Shown here piece after piece: positions 11,826-21,468 of a DNA stretch of 64,000 nt; within the stretch, counting starts at the first letter, position 1; each line of letters begins with the position of its first letter. Source of the DNA: Microlunatus flavus (lineage in GTDB: Bacteria; Actinomycetota; Actinomycetes; Propionibacteriales; Propionibacteriaceae). The position numbers were made by a program, and so were the translations under genes. Where the stretch lies: the NCBI RefSeq assembly GCF_900110855.1, contig NZ_FOFA01000009.1, forward strand, positions 124,001-188,000, written 5' to 3'. The notes under the pieces are model-generated. The model was not told where the DNA came from. It made no database searches and saw only the letters and a list, made by a program, of their open reading frames with translations.

Positions 11826-11890
11826 TCCTGCACTTCTCAAGGCGAATCTGCCGTGAGAAGTGCAGGGTTACCAAGATCTCTTGGGAAACC
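11826..11890. repeat. Right 65-bp composite inverted repeat
   Basis: Mirror copy of 10561-10625. Its main stem CCTGCACTTCTC/GAGAAGTGCAGG is a perfect 12-bp hairpin, followed by GGTTACCAAG and CTTGGGAAACC forming the second stem. It also lies between converging genes, where it could serve as a terminator. Confidence 0.85.
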
Positions 11891-11958
11891 AGCACCACCA
11901 CCAGGCGAGGAGGGCGGCTGAAGCCGGGAGGAGCGGAGCGGTGCTGTCGAGCGGCGGC

Positions 11959-12939
11959 TCAGACCGTACGGCTGACGACGGTGTCGCAGAGCTCCTCGAG
12001 GGAGTCCCGGGCGGGGCCGGCGGGCAGGCCGTCGAGGAGGAGGCGGGCCGACTCGGCCCGGCGCCGGACCTCCGCGCGGGCCTCGTCGATGCTGCGGTGG
12101 CTCCGCAGGAGGTCGAGGGCCTCGGCGAGGTCGTCGTCGGAGGAGAGGTCGGAGTCGAGCAGCGTCAGCAGGCGGGCGTCGGCCGGGTCGGTCGACGCCC
12201 GGGCGAGCAGGGTCGGCAGCGTGGGGATGCCCTCGCGCAGGTCGGTGCCCGGCGTCTTGCCCGTCTCGTCGCTGGTGATGTCGATGATGTCGTCGCTGAG
12301 CTGGAAGACCATGCCGATCTGCTCGCCGAACTCGGCCATCGTCCGCTGCTGCTCGGCCGTCGCGCCGGCCAGCTTGGCGCCGAACAGCGCGGACGTCGCG
12401 ATCAGCGACCCGGTCTTGTCCGCCACCACCTGCAGGTAGTGGCCGAGGCGGTCCTGCCCGGGGGCGGGGCCGACGGTCTCGGCCAGCTGGCCCTGGACGA
12501 GCCGGGCGAACGTACGGGCCTGGAGGCGCACGAACTCGGGGCCGAGGTCGGCGACGAGGTCGGACGCGCGGGCGAAGAGCAGGTCCCCGACGAGGATGGC
12601 GACGGTGTTGCCCCAGCGCGAGTTCGCGCTCACGGACCCGCGGCGCAGGCCCGCCTCGTCCATGACGTCGTCGTGGTAGAGGCTCGCGACGTGGGTCAGC
12701 TCGACCACGACGGCGGCCCGCTCGACGTCGGCGTCGACCGCAGCCGGTCCGAGGTGCGAGCCGAGGATGACGAGCAGCGGCCGGAACCGCTTCCCGCCGG
12801 CGAGGATGACGTGCTGGGCCGCCTCGCGGACCATCGGGCTGTCGGCGTCCGCCGCCCGCACCAGCGCCGACTCGACGCGGTCGAGCTGGTCGCGGACCAC
12901 GGTCTCGAAGACCGGGTCACGCGTCTGGCTGGCGAGCAC
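11959..12939 (-). CDS. Trans-polyprenyl diphosphate synthase (menaquinone side chain)
   Basis: Builds the C35-C45 isoprenoid diphosphate from farnesyl diphosphate and IPP. The 326-residue protein has the GGKRFRPLL IPP-binding motif, the first aspartate-rich motif DDVMD and the second, DDIID, all intact. GTG start with GAAGGAG upstream. It follows nuoN by 67 bp in the same direction, so it is probably the last gene of the nuo operon. The position next to NADH dehydrogenase, with several men genes elsewhere in the window, argues for a role in menaquinone rather than carotenoid synthesis. Chain length cannot be read from the sequence with confidence. Confidence 0.92.
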   Translation of the reverse strand: MLASQTRDPVFETVVRDQLDRVESALVRAADADSPMVREAAQHVILAGGKRFRPLLVILGSHLGPAAVDADVERAAVVVELTHVASLYHDDVMDEAGLRRGSVSANSRWGNTVAILVGDLLFARASDLVADLGPEFVRLQARTFARLVQGQLAETVGPAPGQDRLGHYLQVVADKTGSLIATSALFGAKLAGATAEQQRTMAEFGEQIGMVFQLSDDIIDITSDETGKTPGTDLREGIPTLPTLLARASTDPADARLLTLLDSDLSSDDDLAEALDLLRSHRSIDEARAEVRRRAESARLLLDGLPAGPARDSLEELCDTVVSRTV

Positions 12940-13006
12940 GTCACTCCTTCGGACCCGGCGCCGTCCTGGCCGGCCACCTCCAGCCTATCGTTCGGACCAA
13001 CGTCGC

Positions 13007-14614
13007 CTATCGGATGAATTCGCTCGCCTGCTGGGCGAGACCGAGCAGCGGACCGGGGTAGATCCCGAAGACCACGGTGGCCGCCACGCCCACGCCGACG
13101 GCGAGCAGCGTCGTCCAGCCCGGCCGCACGACCTCGGCCCCCGCCGTCCCGGCGCCCGTCGCCTCCACGGGCTGGTCGGTGAAGAACATCATCACGATCA
13201 CGCGGATGTAGAAGAAGGCGGCGACGACGCTGACCACGACCGCGACGACGACGAGCCAGTGCAGGCCGCCGCTCCACGCGCTGGCGAACACCGACCACTT
13301 GCCGATGAAGCCGCTGGTCAGCGGGATGCCGGCGAAGCTGAGCAGGAACACCGAGAAGACCAGGGCCACCGCCGGCGACCGCTTGCCCAGCCCGACCCAG
13401 CTCGACAGCTGCGTGGCCTCGCCGGTGGAGTCGCGCACCATCGTCACGATCGCGAAGGCGCCGATCGTCGCCGCGCCGTACGCGACGAGGTAGAACATCA
13501 CCGACGAGACGCTGGTCAGCTGACCCTCCCGGGCACCCGTCGCGGCCTGCGAGGCCCCGACGAACGCGGTCAGGATGAAGCCGGCGTGGGCGATCGAGCT
13601 GTACGCCAGCATCCGCTTGACGTCGGTCTGCGTGATCGCCAGGACCGAGCCGACGACCATGGTCGCGATGGCGACGACGGCCATCAGCGGCTGCCAGTCC
13701 CAGCGGTCCGAGCCGAGCGCGACGTAGAAGACACGCATCAGCGCACCGATCGCGGCGATCTTGGTGCAGGCCGCCATGAAGGCGGTGACCGGCGTCGGCG
13801 CCCCGGTGTAGACGTCCGGGGTCCAGGAGTGGAACGGCACCGCGCCGAACTTGAACAGCAGCCCGACCGCCATCAGCCCCATGCCGGCGAGCAGCAGGCC
13901 GGTCCCCTGGGGCCCGGTGCCGGCCACGCCGTTGCGGATCGCGTCGTCGATGCCCGACAGCAGGAAGGAGCCGGAGTAGCCGTAGAGCAGCGCGGCGCCG
14001 TAGAGGAAGAACGCCGACGACAGGGCGCCGAGCAGGAAGTACTTCATGGCCGCCTCCTGCGAGAGCAGCCGGCGGCGGCGGGCCAGCCCGCAGAGCAGGT
14101 AGAGCGGCAGCGACAGGATCTCCAGCGCCACGAACATGGTGATCAGGTCGTTCGCCGCCGGGAAGAGCATCATCCCGGACAGCGCGAACAGCGCCAGCGG
14201 CAGCACCTCGGTGTGCTCGCGACGGTCCTCGATCGCCTCGCGCTCGGCGACGGTGCCCGGAACGGCGGCCGCCATCGGCGCGAAGGCGCTGACGCCGGCG
14301 GTCACCTTGCGCTCGGCGAACATGCCGAACGACACCGCCCCGAACACCAGCAGGATCGTCCAGATGAACGACGTGGGCCCGTCGACGGCCACCGAGGCGA
14401 CCCCGACGACGACGTCACCACCGGCCGACCAGTTGGAGATCGTGACGACCAGCGCCACCCCGACCGCGACGAACGCGAGCAGCAGCTGGGCCGCCCGGCG
14501 CAGGTCGCGCGGGACGATCGCCTCGACGAGGATGCCGACGCAGGCGGCGGCGAAGATCACGATGAACGGCAGCAGCAGTGCGTAGCCGATCGTCGGTGCG
14601 GCGATGGTGCCCAC
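13007..14614 (-). CDS. nuoN: NADH-quinone oxidoreductase subunit N
   Basis: Antiporter-like proton-pumping subunit of complex I, 535 residues with about 14 membrane helices. Conserved lysine-bearing helices are visible (KYFLLGALSSAFFLYG and LFKFGAVPFHSWTPDVY), with the family-typical GFIGKWSVF near the C-terminus. The GTG start shares one base with the TAG of nuoM (TAGTG), and GGGAGG lies upstream. It is the most distal nuo gene before the polyprenyl synthase gene. Confidence 0.96.
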   Translation of the reverse strand: MGTIAAPTIGYALLLPFIVIFAAACVGILVEAIVPRDLRRAAQLLLAFVAVGVALVVTISNWSAGGDVVVGVASVAVDGPTSFIWTILLVFGAVSFGMFAERKVTAGVSAFAPMAAAVPGTVAEREAIEDRREHTEVLPLALFALSGMMLFPAANDLITMFVALEILSLPLYLLCGLARRRRLLSQEAAMKYFLLGALSSAFFLYGAALLYGYSGSFLLSGIDDAIRNGVAGTGPQGTGLLLAGMGLMAVGLLFKFGAVPFHSWTPDVYTGAPTPVTAFMAACTKIAAIGALMRVFYVALGSDRWDWQPLMAVVAIATMVVGSVLAITQTDVKRMLAYSSIAHAGFILTAFVGASQAATGAREGQLTSVSSVMFYLVAYGAATIGAFAIVTMVRDSTGEATQLSSWVGLGKRSPAVALVFSVFLLSFAGIPLTSGFIGKWSVFASAWSGGLHWLVVVAVVVSVVAAFFYIRVIVMMFFTDQPVEATGAGTAGAEVVRPGWTTLLAVGVGVAATVVFGIYPGPLLGLAQQASEFIR

Positions 14615-16173
14615 TATCGGGTTCCTCCCACGAGGGGGGCGGGATCGCTGACGCCCACCGAGGTCTGCAGCAGCGTGGTCGACTGCTCGATCATCGACAG
14701 CACCGGCTTGGGGTAGACGCCGAGCAGCAGGATCAGCACGACGAGCGGGGCGATCGCGACGCGCTCGCGCACGGTCACGTCGGTGACGCGGTCGGCCACG
14801 GCCGGCCGGACCGGTCCCGTCATGGTGCGCTGGTACATGAGCAGGATGTAGAGCGCGGCCAGGACGATCGCGAGGGTGGCGACGGCCCCGTACGCCGGGT
14901 GCTTGCCGAAGGTGCCCGCCAGCACCATGAACTCGCTGACGAAGCTCGACAGGCCCGGCAGCGACAGCGTGGACAGGCCCGCGAACAGCAGCAGCCCGGC
15001 GGCGACAGGAGCGACCTTCTGCACGCCGCCGAAGTCGTCGATGTTCGCCGAGCCGCGCCGCTTGACCAGGTAGCCCGCCACGAGGAACAGCGCCGCCGTC
15101 GACAGCCCGTGGTTGAGCATGTAGAACGTCGAGCCCGTCAGCGTCTGGCGGGTCAGCACGAAGATGCCGAGCACGATGAAGCCGAAGTGGCTGATCGAGG
15201 TGTAGGCGACGAACCGCATGAGGTTCTTGGACCCGATGGCGAGGATCGCGCCGTACAGGATCGAGATCACGGCCAGGACCATGACCACCGGCGTCGCCCA
15301 CTGGCTCGCCTCGGGGAAGAGCCCCAGGCAGAACCTGATCATGCCGAACGTGCCGATCTTGTCCATGATCCCGACCATCATCGTCGCGCCGCCGGGGCTC
15401 GACTGCTCCGCGGCGTCGGGCAGCCACGAGTGCAGCGGCACCAGCGGCGCCTTGATGGCGAAGGCGAACATGAAGCCGAGGAACAGCCAGCGCTCCTGGC
15501 CGGTGCCCAGCGTCAGCCCGGACAGGTCGGAGAGCAGGTAGCTCGCCTTGCCGGCGTCGGCCGAGGCGACGTAGAGCCCGATCACCGACGCGAGCATGAC
15601 GAACCCGCCGAGCAGGCCGAAGATCAGGAACTTCGCCGCCGCGTACGAGCGCCGCGCGCCGGGGCCGAAGCCGCCGATGAGGAAGTACATCGGGACGAGG
15701 ACGACCTCGAAGAAGACGTAGAAGAGGAAGACGTCGGTGGCGAGGAAGAGGTACAGCGCGCAGGTCTGCACCGCCAGCACGAGGGCGTAGAAGATCTTGC
15801 TGTCGTAGCGCGCCGTCTCCCCCGCCGCCACCGTCGACAGGCCGCCGTCGGGGGTTCTGTCGTAGTCGCTCCACGTGGCCAGCACCACGACGGGCGTGAC
15901 GATCGAGGCGAGCAGCACGAGCGTGGCGCCGATGCCGTCGAGGCCGAGCGCGTAGTGGGCGCCCAGCGGGCGGATCCACATCGCGTCCTCGACCAGCTGC
16001 ATCCCGCCGCCGCCGCGCAGGCTCACGGTGAGGACGACGGCGAGGACGACGGTGACGAGCGACGTGGCCAGGGCCACGAACTTGGCCGCGGCGCTGCTGC
16101 CCAGCAGGACGACGATCGCGCCGACCGTGGGCAGCAGGGCCAGGACGGTGAGCCAGGGTGCGGTGGTCATCAT
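14614..16173 (-). CDS. nuoM: NADH-quinone oxidoreductase subunit M
   Basis: Second antiporter-like subunit, 519 residues, about 14 helices. Motifs include LFLATDVFLFYVFFE with the functional Glu, the LVPLHSWLPDAAEQSSPGG loop and the broken-helix lysine region. ATG ATG start with GGGAGGAGCGAAG upstream; the first ATG is annotated. It follows nuoL by 13 bp. Confidence 0.96.
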   Translation of the reverse strand: MMTTAPWLTVLALLPTVGAIVVLLGSSAAAKFVALATSLVTVVLAVVLTVSLRGGGGMQLVEDAMWIRPLGAHYALGLDGIGATLVLLASIVTPVVVLATWSDYDRTPDGGLSTVAAGETARYDSKIFYALVLAVQTCALYLFLATDVFLFYVFFEVVLVPMYFLIGGFGPGARRSYAAAKFLIFGLLGGFVMLASVIGLYVASADAGKASYLLSDLSGLTLGTGQERWLFLGFMFAFAIKAPLVPLHSWLPDAAEQSSPGGATMMVGIMDKIGTFGMIRFCLGLFPEASQWATPVVMVLAVISILYGAILAIGSKNLMRFVAYTSISHFGFIVLGIFVLTRQTLTGSTFYMLNHGLSTAALFLVAGYLVKRRGSANIDDFGGVQKVAPVAAGLLLFAGLSTLSLPGLSSFVSEFMVLAGTFGKHPAYGAVATLAIVLAALYILLMYQRTMTGPVRPAVADRVTDVTVRERVAIAPLVVLILLLGVYPKPVLSMIEQSTTLLQTSVGVSDPAPLVGGTR

Positions 16174-16186
16174 CTTCGCTCCTCCC

Positions 16187-18091
16187 TCAGCCCAGCCGGC
16201 CGAGCAGGATGATGGCGCCGACGACGGCCGCGCCGGCGGTCATGGTGAGGGCGTACGAGCGCACGAAGCCGTTCTGCACCCGGCGCAGGCGGCTCGAGAA
16301 CCCGCTGATGACCGTCCCGGTGCCGTTCGCGATGCCGTCGACCACGGCGCCGTCGAAGCGGACCAGGTCGTTCGTCATCCGGATCCCGGGGCGCATGAAG
16401 ACGGCCTCGTTGAAGGCGTCGCCGTACAGGTCGCGCCGCCCCGCCCGGACGAAGGGCGAGCGGGTGGCGGGCTGCACGTCGGGGATCACCTTCTGCGGCC
16501 CGAAGAAGAGGAAGCTCACGGCGATGCCCGCGAGCACGACGAGCATGGTCACGCCACCGATCAGGGTGAAGTGGATCAGCCCCTCGGTCTCCGCCTCGCC
16601 CTGCACGGCCGGGTTGAGCCACTCGGTGATCCAGCCGTTGAGCAGCAGGCCGCCCACGACCGAGGCCGCCCCCAGGACGATCAGCGGCACCGTCATGACC
16701 AGCGGCGACTCGTGCGGGTGCACGCCCTCGCGCCAGCGCTTGCCGGGCGCGAAGGTCATCAGCATCAGCCGGGTCATGTAGAAGGCGGTGACGCCGGCGC
16801 CGATGAGCGCGCAGGTCCCCGCGACCCAGCTGGCGTGGAAGGCCGCCTCGATGATGTGGTCCTTGGAGTAGAAGCCGGCGAAGAACGGGAAGCCGATGAT
16901 CGCCAGGTAGCCCGCGGCGAAGGTCACGAAGGTGATCGGCAGCGCCCGGGCCAGCGCACCGTAGTGGCGCATGTCCACGTCGTCGTCCATCGCGTGCATG
17001 ACCGAGCCCGCGCCGAGGAACATGTTGGCCTTGAAGAAGCCGTGCGTGACGAGGTGGAAGATCGCGAAGGCGTAGCCGACGGGGCCGATGCCCGCGGCCA
17101 GCATCATGTAGCCGATCTGGCTCATCGTCGAGCCGGCGAGCACCTTCTTGATGTCGTCCTTCGAGCAGCCGATGTACGCCCCGAACAGCAGCGTCACCGT
17201 GCCCACTACGACGACGGCGATGCTGGCCGCGGGGCCGGCGGTGAAGATCGCGTGGCTGCGGACGATCAGGTAGACACCGGCGGTGACCATGGTCGCCGCG
17301 TGGATGAGCGCCGACACCGGGGTCGGGCCCTCCATCGCGTCCAGCAGCCACGACTGCAGCGGCACCTGCGCCGACTTGCCGCAGGCACCGAGGAGCAGCA
17401 GCAGGCCGAGGGTCGTCGCGAGCGGGGTGCTCAGCTGGCCGACGCCCGCGTTGACGTCGGTGAAGGACGACGACGAGAAGGCGGCGAGCATCAGCATGAT
17501 CGCGATCGACATGCCGAGGTCGCCGACGCGGTTGACGACGAAGGCCTTCTTGGCCGCGGTCGCGGCGCTCGGGCGCTCCTGCCAGAAGCCGATGAGCAGG
17601 TACGACGCGAGGCCCACGCCCTCCCAGCCGACGAACAGCACGAGGTAGTTGTCGGCGAGGACGAGCAGCAGCATCGCGGCGACGAACAGGTTCAGGAAGC
17701 CGAAGAAGCGGCGCCGGCGCGGGTCGTGCGCCATGTAGCCGATCGAGTAGACGTGGATCAGGCTGCCCACGCCGGTGATCAGCAGCACGAAGACGATCGA
17801 CAGCTGGTCGAGCTGGAGACCGACGCCGATGTTCCAGGTGCCGGAGCTGATCCAGTCGTAGAGCGGCACGTGCACCGCGCGCTCCGCCTCGTCACGGCCG
17901 AGCAGGTCGGCGAAGTAGACGACGCCGAGCACGAAGGACACGACCGGCGCGAGCGTCCCGAGGAAGTGCCCCCAGCGGTCGCCCGCGCGGCCGATCAGCA
18001 GCAGCACCGCCGCGCTCGCGGCCGGGACGGCGATCAGCAGCCAGGCCAGGCTGAAGAGGCCCGTCCCCAGGACGGGAGTCACGCTTTCCAT
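16187..18091 (-). CDS. nuoL: NADH-quinone oxidoreductase subunit L
   Basis: Largest antiporter-like subunit, 634 residues, carrying the long lateral helix at its C-terminus. Recognised by [38 protein letters not shown] and the proton-channel loop [23 protein letters not shown] start; nuoK ends 13 bp upstream. Length and order match other actinobacterial nuo operons. Confidence 0.96.
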   Translation of the reverse strand: MESVTPVLGTGLFSLAWLLIAVPAASAAVLLLIGRAGDRWGHFLGTLAPVVSFVLGVVYFADLLGRDEAERAVHVPLYDWISSGTWNIGVGLQLDQLSIVFVLLITGVGSLIHVYSIGYMAHDPRRRRFFGFLNLFVAAMLLLVLADNYLVLFVGWEGVGLASYLLIGFWQERPSAATAAKKAFVVNRVGDLGMSIAIMLMLAAFSSSSFTDVNAGVGQLSTPLATTLGLLLLLGACGKSAQVPLQSWLLDAMEGPTPVSALIHAATMVTAGVYLIVRSHAIFTAGPAASIAVVVVGTVTLLFGAYIGCSKDDIKKVLAGSTMSQIGYMMLAAGIGPVGYAFAIFHLVTHGFFKANMFLGAGSVMHAMDDDVDMRHYGALARALPITFVTFAAGYLAIIGFPFFAGFYSKDHIIEAAFHASWVAGTCALIGAGVTAFYMTRLMLMTFAPGKRWREGVHPHESPLVMTVPLIVLGAASVVGGLLLNGWITEWLNPAVQGEAETEGLIHFTLIGGVTMLVVLAGIAVSFLFFGPQKVIPDVQPATRSPFVRAGRRDLYGDAFNEAVFMRPGIRMTNDLVRFDGAVVDGIANGTGTVISGFSSRLRRVQNGFVRSYALTMTAGAAVVGAIILLGRLG

Positions 18092-18104
18092 GGGTCCCGA
18101 GCTC

Positions 18105-18401
18105 CTAGAACTTCAAGAGGTTGGCGTCGTCGATCGAGGCCGACCGCCGGGTCCGGAAGATGGTCACGATGATCGCCAGCCCCACCACGACCTCCGCGGC
18201 GGCCACCACCATGACGAAGAAGGCGGCGATCTGCCCGTCCAACGCGCCGTTCTTGTGCGAGAAGGCGACGAGCGCGAGGTTCGAGGCGTTGAGCATCAGC
18301 TCGACGCACATGAAGGCGACGATCGCGTTGCGCCGCGTCATGAAGCCGATCGTGCCGATGGCGAAGAGGATCGCCGACAGGACGATGTAGTGGTCGGTCA
18401 C
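18105..18401 (-). CDS. nuoK: NADH-quinone oxidoreductase subunit K
   Basis: Small three-helix membrane subunit, 98 residues (family usual 99-105). The conserved glutamates of helices 2 and 3 are present in [15 protein letters not shown] and [16 protein letters not shown] start ten bases after the nuoJ stop. Confidence 0.96.
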   Translation of the reverse strand: MTDHYIVLSAILFAIGTIGFMTRRNAIVAFMCVELMLNASNLALVAFSHKNGALDGQIAAFFVMVVAAAEVVVGLAIIVTIFRTRRSASIDDANLLKF

Positions 18402-18411
18402 TCGGTGCCCC

Positions 18412-19305
18412 TCATTCCGTTCCGCCGTCGGGTTCGGCGCCGGGACCGGGCCGATCGCCGTGGTGCCGGTCCTCGGTGGGCACGAGGTCGGCCCGCCGGG
18501 TCAGGGCGGCACCGGGCTTGGTGACCTGCGGCAGCTCGCCGTCGCCCTGGAGCTCGGCGATCGTGCGCTGGATCGGGCGCACGAGGTCGCGCCGGTCGGG
18601 CTGGCCGCTGCGGTTGCGCAGCGTCGCGGACACCGACAGCTCGCTGAGCGTGCCGTCCGGCAGCAGCGCCGGCGTGTCCACTGCGTTGTGGCGCGCGTAC
18701 ACGCCGGGTGTCGGCAGCGGGCCGGGGTGCTGGCCGGTCTCGGCGTAGCGACGCATCCGCTCCCCCACCAGGTCGCCCTGCGTCTTGCGCTTGGTCAGCC
18801 GCTCGCGGTGCGCGAGCACCATCGCGCCGACCGCCGCGGTGATCAGCAGCGCCGACGTGGCCTCGAAGGCCACGACGTACTTGGTGAAGATCAGGTTCGC
18901 GAGGCCCTGCACGTTGCCGCCGTACGCCTGGTTGTCCGCGGCCAGGCCGATGTCGGGCCCGGTGACGGCGTTGCCGACGGCGAAGACCAGCAGCAGGCCG
19001 AAGCCGACGCCGGCGAGCACCGCGAGCGGGCGCTGGCCGCGGATCGTCTCCACCAGCGAGTCGGCCGCGTCGACGCCGACGAGCATCAGCACGAAGAGGA
19101 ACAGCATGAGGATCGCGCCGGTGTAGACGATGATCTGCACCGCGAAGAGGAACGGCGCGTTGAGCGCGGCGTACTGCACGGCCAGAGAGATCATCACCGC
19201 GGCCAGGCAGAGCGCGGAGTGCACCGGCTTGCGCGACAGGATCATGCCGAGGGCCCCGAGCACCATGACGGGTGCGAGGAGCCAGAACGCGATCTGCGCG
19301 CCCAT
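18412..19305 (-). CDS. nuoJ: NADH-quinone oxidoreductase subunit J with long C-terminal tail
   Basis: Membrane subunit with five helices in residues 1-168, including the pi-bulge helix region ([19 protein letters not shown]). Residues 169-297 form a hydrophilic, charged tail with no membrane segment, of a kind seen in other actinobacterial NuoJ proteins but absent in Escherichia coli; its role is not known. ATG start. Separated from nuoI by 157 bp that hold a long inverted repeat, the widest gap in the operon. Confidence 0.95.
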   Translation of the reverse strand: MGAQIAFWLLAPVMVLGALGMILSRKPVHSALCLAAVMISLAVQYAALNAPFLFAVQIIVYTGAILMLFLFVLMLVGVDAADSLVETIRGQRPLAVLAGVGFGLLLVFAVGNAVTGPDIGLAADNQAYGGNVQGLANLIFTKYVVAFEATSALLITAAVGAMVLAHRERLTKRKTQGDLVGERMRRYAETGQHPGPLPTPGVYARHNAVDTPALLPDGTLSELSVSATLRNRSGQPDRRDLVRPIQRTIAELQGDGELPQVTKPGAALTRRADLVPTEDRHHGDRPGPGAEPDGGTE

Positions 19306-19323
19306 CAGTGACCCCCTCCGGAC

Positions 19324-19450
19324 CTACGTCGGGGCCCGCCCGGCCCAGGCACGCACCTCGCGGCGTTCTCCTCGATCAAGGTGCGTCCAGCAGCTCTCAC
19401 TCGTCGGCCTTGCGATGCACGTACCTGGACCACGCGGGCCGTCGACGTAG
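19324..19450. repeat. Long inverted repeat inserted between nuoI and nuoJ
   Basis: Arms of about 38 bases (19324-19361 and 19412-19450) pair at about 30 of 38 positions with one bulge around a spacer of about 50 bases. Several differences are C/T changes that would keep G-U pairs in RNA. It could be a small palindromic mobile element, a processing site or an attenuator. All other nuo junctions are tight (gaps up to 46 bp, or overlaps). Confidence 0.75.
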
Positions 19451-19462
19451 TTCCCTCGGCGG

Positions 19463-20128
19463 TCACCGGAGCCTCCCGTTGCTCTCGTTCGCCTGGACCG
19501 AGCTGACCTGGTCCTGCGGCTTCGGCTTGCCGCCGAGGTCCTTGTGCTTGCGCCGGTTCTCGTAGCCCTGGTTCACCGGCCGCGGCTCGAAGCCCGCGAT
19601 CGACCCGGCCCGCTCGTCCGGCGTGCCCATGGCGGGCAGCCCGAGGAAGTAGACCTGCTCGTCGTCGCCCAGGCGGCGCGGGTGCGGCGGCTGCTCCATG
19701 CCGGGCAGCAGCGGCGCCAGCAGGTCGTCCTTGTCGTAGATCAGGTCCGTGCGGCTGTCGTCGGCCAGCTCGAACTCGTTCGTCATCGTGAGCGCCCGCG
19801 TCGGGCACGCCTCGATGCAGAGCCCGCACAGGATGCAGCGCAGGTAGTTGATCTGGTAGACGCGGCCGTAGCGCTCGCCCGGGGAGAAGCGCTCCTCCTC
19901 GGTGTTCTGCGCGCCCTCGACGTAGATCGCGTCGGCCGGGCAGGCCCACGCGCAGAGCTCGCAGCCCACGCACTTCTCGAGGCCGTCGGGCCAGCGGTTG
20001 AGCTGGTGCCGGCCGTGGAACCGCGGCGCGGTCACCTTCGGCTTGTTGGGGTACTCCTCCGTGAACGTCTTGCGGAACATCGTCCGGAACGTCACCCCGA
20101 AGCCCGCCACCGGGTCGAAGAGACCCAT
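19463..20128 (-). CDS. nuoI: NADH-quinone oxidoreductase subunit I
   Basis: Peripheral-arm subunit carrying clusters N6a and N6b, 221 residues. Two ferredoxin-type motifs: Cys53, 56, 59, 63 ([12 protein letters not shown]) and Cys98, 101, 104, 108 ([12 protein letters not shown]). The C-terminal 90 residues are a hydrophilic extension rich in Pro, Arg and Gln. The ATG shares one base with the TGA of nuoH (TGATG). Confidence 0.96.
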   Translation of the reverse strand: MGLFDPVAGFGVTFRTMFRKTFTEEYPNKPKVTAPRFHGRHQLNRWPDGLEKCVGCELCAWACPADAIYVEGAQNTEEERFSPGERYGRVYQINYLRCILCGLCIEACPTRALTMTNEFELADDSRTDLIYDKDDLLAPLLPGMEQPPHPRRLGDDEQVYFLGLPAMGTPDERAGSIAGFEPRPVNQGYENRRKHKDLGGKPKPQDQVSSVQANESNGRLR

Positions 20129-21468
20129 CAGGACCGCCCTTCCTCTGCGTCGTCGGGCAGCCGCTCACGCCGCGGCCCCGGTGGGCCGCTCTCCTGGCCA
20201 CGGCCGTCGCCCTGCACCACCTGCGCCAGCTCGGGCAGGACCTGGTCGCCCTGCGGCGGCACGGGGTACCCGCCGGCGTACGCGTCGAACTCGGCCTCGG
20301 GCTCCGGCTCGGCCTTCTCCTCGCCCTTCGTGAAGAAGGTCGCCGCCAGCAGGATCACCACGACGACGCCGAGCGCACCGAGCAGGAAGCCGCGGTTCAC
20401 GCGCAGGGCGGCGATGAGGACGATCCAGACCAGCGAGACCGGGATGAGCCACTTCCAGCCGAAGCGCATGAACTGGTCGTAGCGCAGCCTCGGCAGCGTG
20501 CCGCGCAGCCACACGAAGACGAAGAGCAGCACGAGCATCTTCACCAGGAACCAGACGATGCCGAGGTAGCCGGCGTCGGCGCCCGGGATCAGGTTGAACG
20601 GGAAGATCGCGTGCCAGCCGCCCAGGAACAGCGTGGTGGCCAGGGCGGACACGGTGATCATGTTCATGTACTCGGCCATGAAGAACATGGCGAAGCGCAT
20701 CGAGGAGTACTCGGTGTGGAAGCCACCGACGAGCTCGCCCTCGGCCTCCGGCAGGTCGAAGGGGGCGCGGTTGGTCTCGCCGACCATCGAGATCAGGTAG
20801 ATGACGAACGAGGGGAGCAGCTGCAGGCAGAACCAGATCGGCATCTGCTGGCCGAAGAGGTTCACCCGCGGCACGGCCTGCGCGGCCACGATCTCCGAGG
20901 TCGACAGCGAGCCGGCGTAGAGGAACACCCCGACCAGCGCGAGGCCCATCGCGACCTCGTAGCTGATCACCTGCGCGCTCGAGCGCAGCGAGCCGAGCAG
21001 CGCGTACGTCGAGCCAGAGGACCAGCCGGCGAGGACGATCCCGTACACGCCGATCGAGGCGAGCGCGACGATGAACAGCACCGAGACCGGGAGGTCGGTG
21101 ACCTGCAGCGGCGTGGTGCGGTCGGTGAACGGCACCTTGACGATGCCGCCGACGGGGATCACGGCGATCGCGACGACCGCGGGGATGGCGGAGACGAACG
21201 GGGCGAGCGTGAAGACGACGCGCTCGGCGGCCTTCGGGGTGAAGTCCTCCTTGAACATCAGCTTCATGCCGTCGGCCAGCGACTGCAGCGAGCCGAAGGG
21301 ACCGTTCATCGTCGGGCCCTTGCGGTGCTGCATGACGCCGACGACCTTGCGCTCGTAGACGATCGCGAAGAGCGTCAGCACCATCAGCAGGACGAAGGCC
21401 AGGACCGCCTTGATCAGCACGAGCCACCAGGGGTCGTTGAAGAACGGCGTGAGGTCCAACGGGCTCAC
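20128..21468 (-). CDS. nuoH: NADH-quinone oxidoreductase subunit H
   Basis: Membrane subunit that forms the quinone chamber, 446 residues with eight or more helices. Typical segments are [35 protein letters not shown] and [16 protein letters not shown]. The C-terminal 60 residues after the last helix are charged and not conserved. GTG start overlapping the nuoG stop by four bases. Confidence 0.96.
   Translation of the reverse strand: MSPLDLTPFFNDPWWLVLIKAVLAFVLLMVLTLFAIVYERKVVGVMQHRKGPTMNGPFGSLQSLADGMKLMFKEDFTPKAAERVVFTLAPFVSAIPAVVAIAVIPVGGIVKVPFTDRTTPLQVTDLPVSVLFIVALASIGVYGIVLAGWSSGSTYALLGSLRSSAQVISYEVAMGLALVGVFLYAGSLSTSEIVAAQAVPRVNLFGQQMPIWFCLQLLPSFVIYLISMVGETNRAPFDLPEAEGELVGGFHTEYSSMRFAMFFMAEYMNMITVSALATTLFLGGWHAIFPFNLIPGADAGYLGIVWFLVKMLVLLFVFVWLRGTLPRLRYDQFMRFGWKWLIPVSLVWIVLIAALRVNRGFLLGALGVVVVILLAATFFTKGEEKAEPEPEAEFDAYAGGYPVPPQGDQVLPELAQVVQGDGRGQESGPPGPRRERLPDDAEEGRS

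Larger units (their letters stand above)
10561..11890. mobile_element. Candidate 1.3-kb element: one gene bounded by 65-bp inverted repeats
   Basis: The two outer repeats face each other and enclose a single gene of the AbiEi/PD-(D/E)XK-like type. I see no transposase and no convincing target-site duplication (left flank GGCTCGGCTGCC, right flank AGCACCACC). It may be a passive element mobilised in trans, a REP-pair arrangement, or a gene with similar terminators on both sides. Confidence 0.4.
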
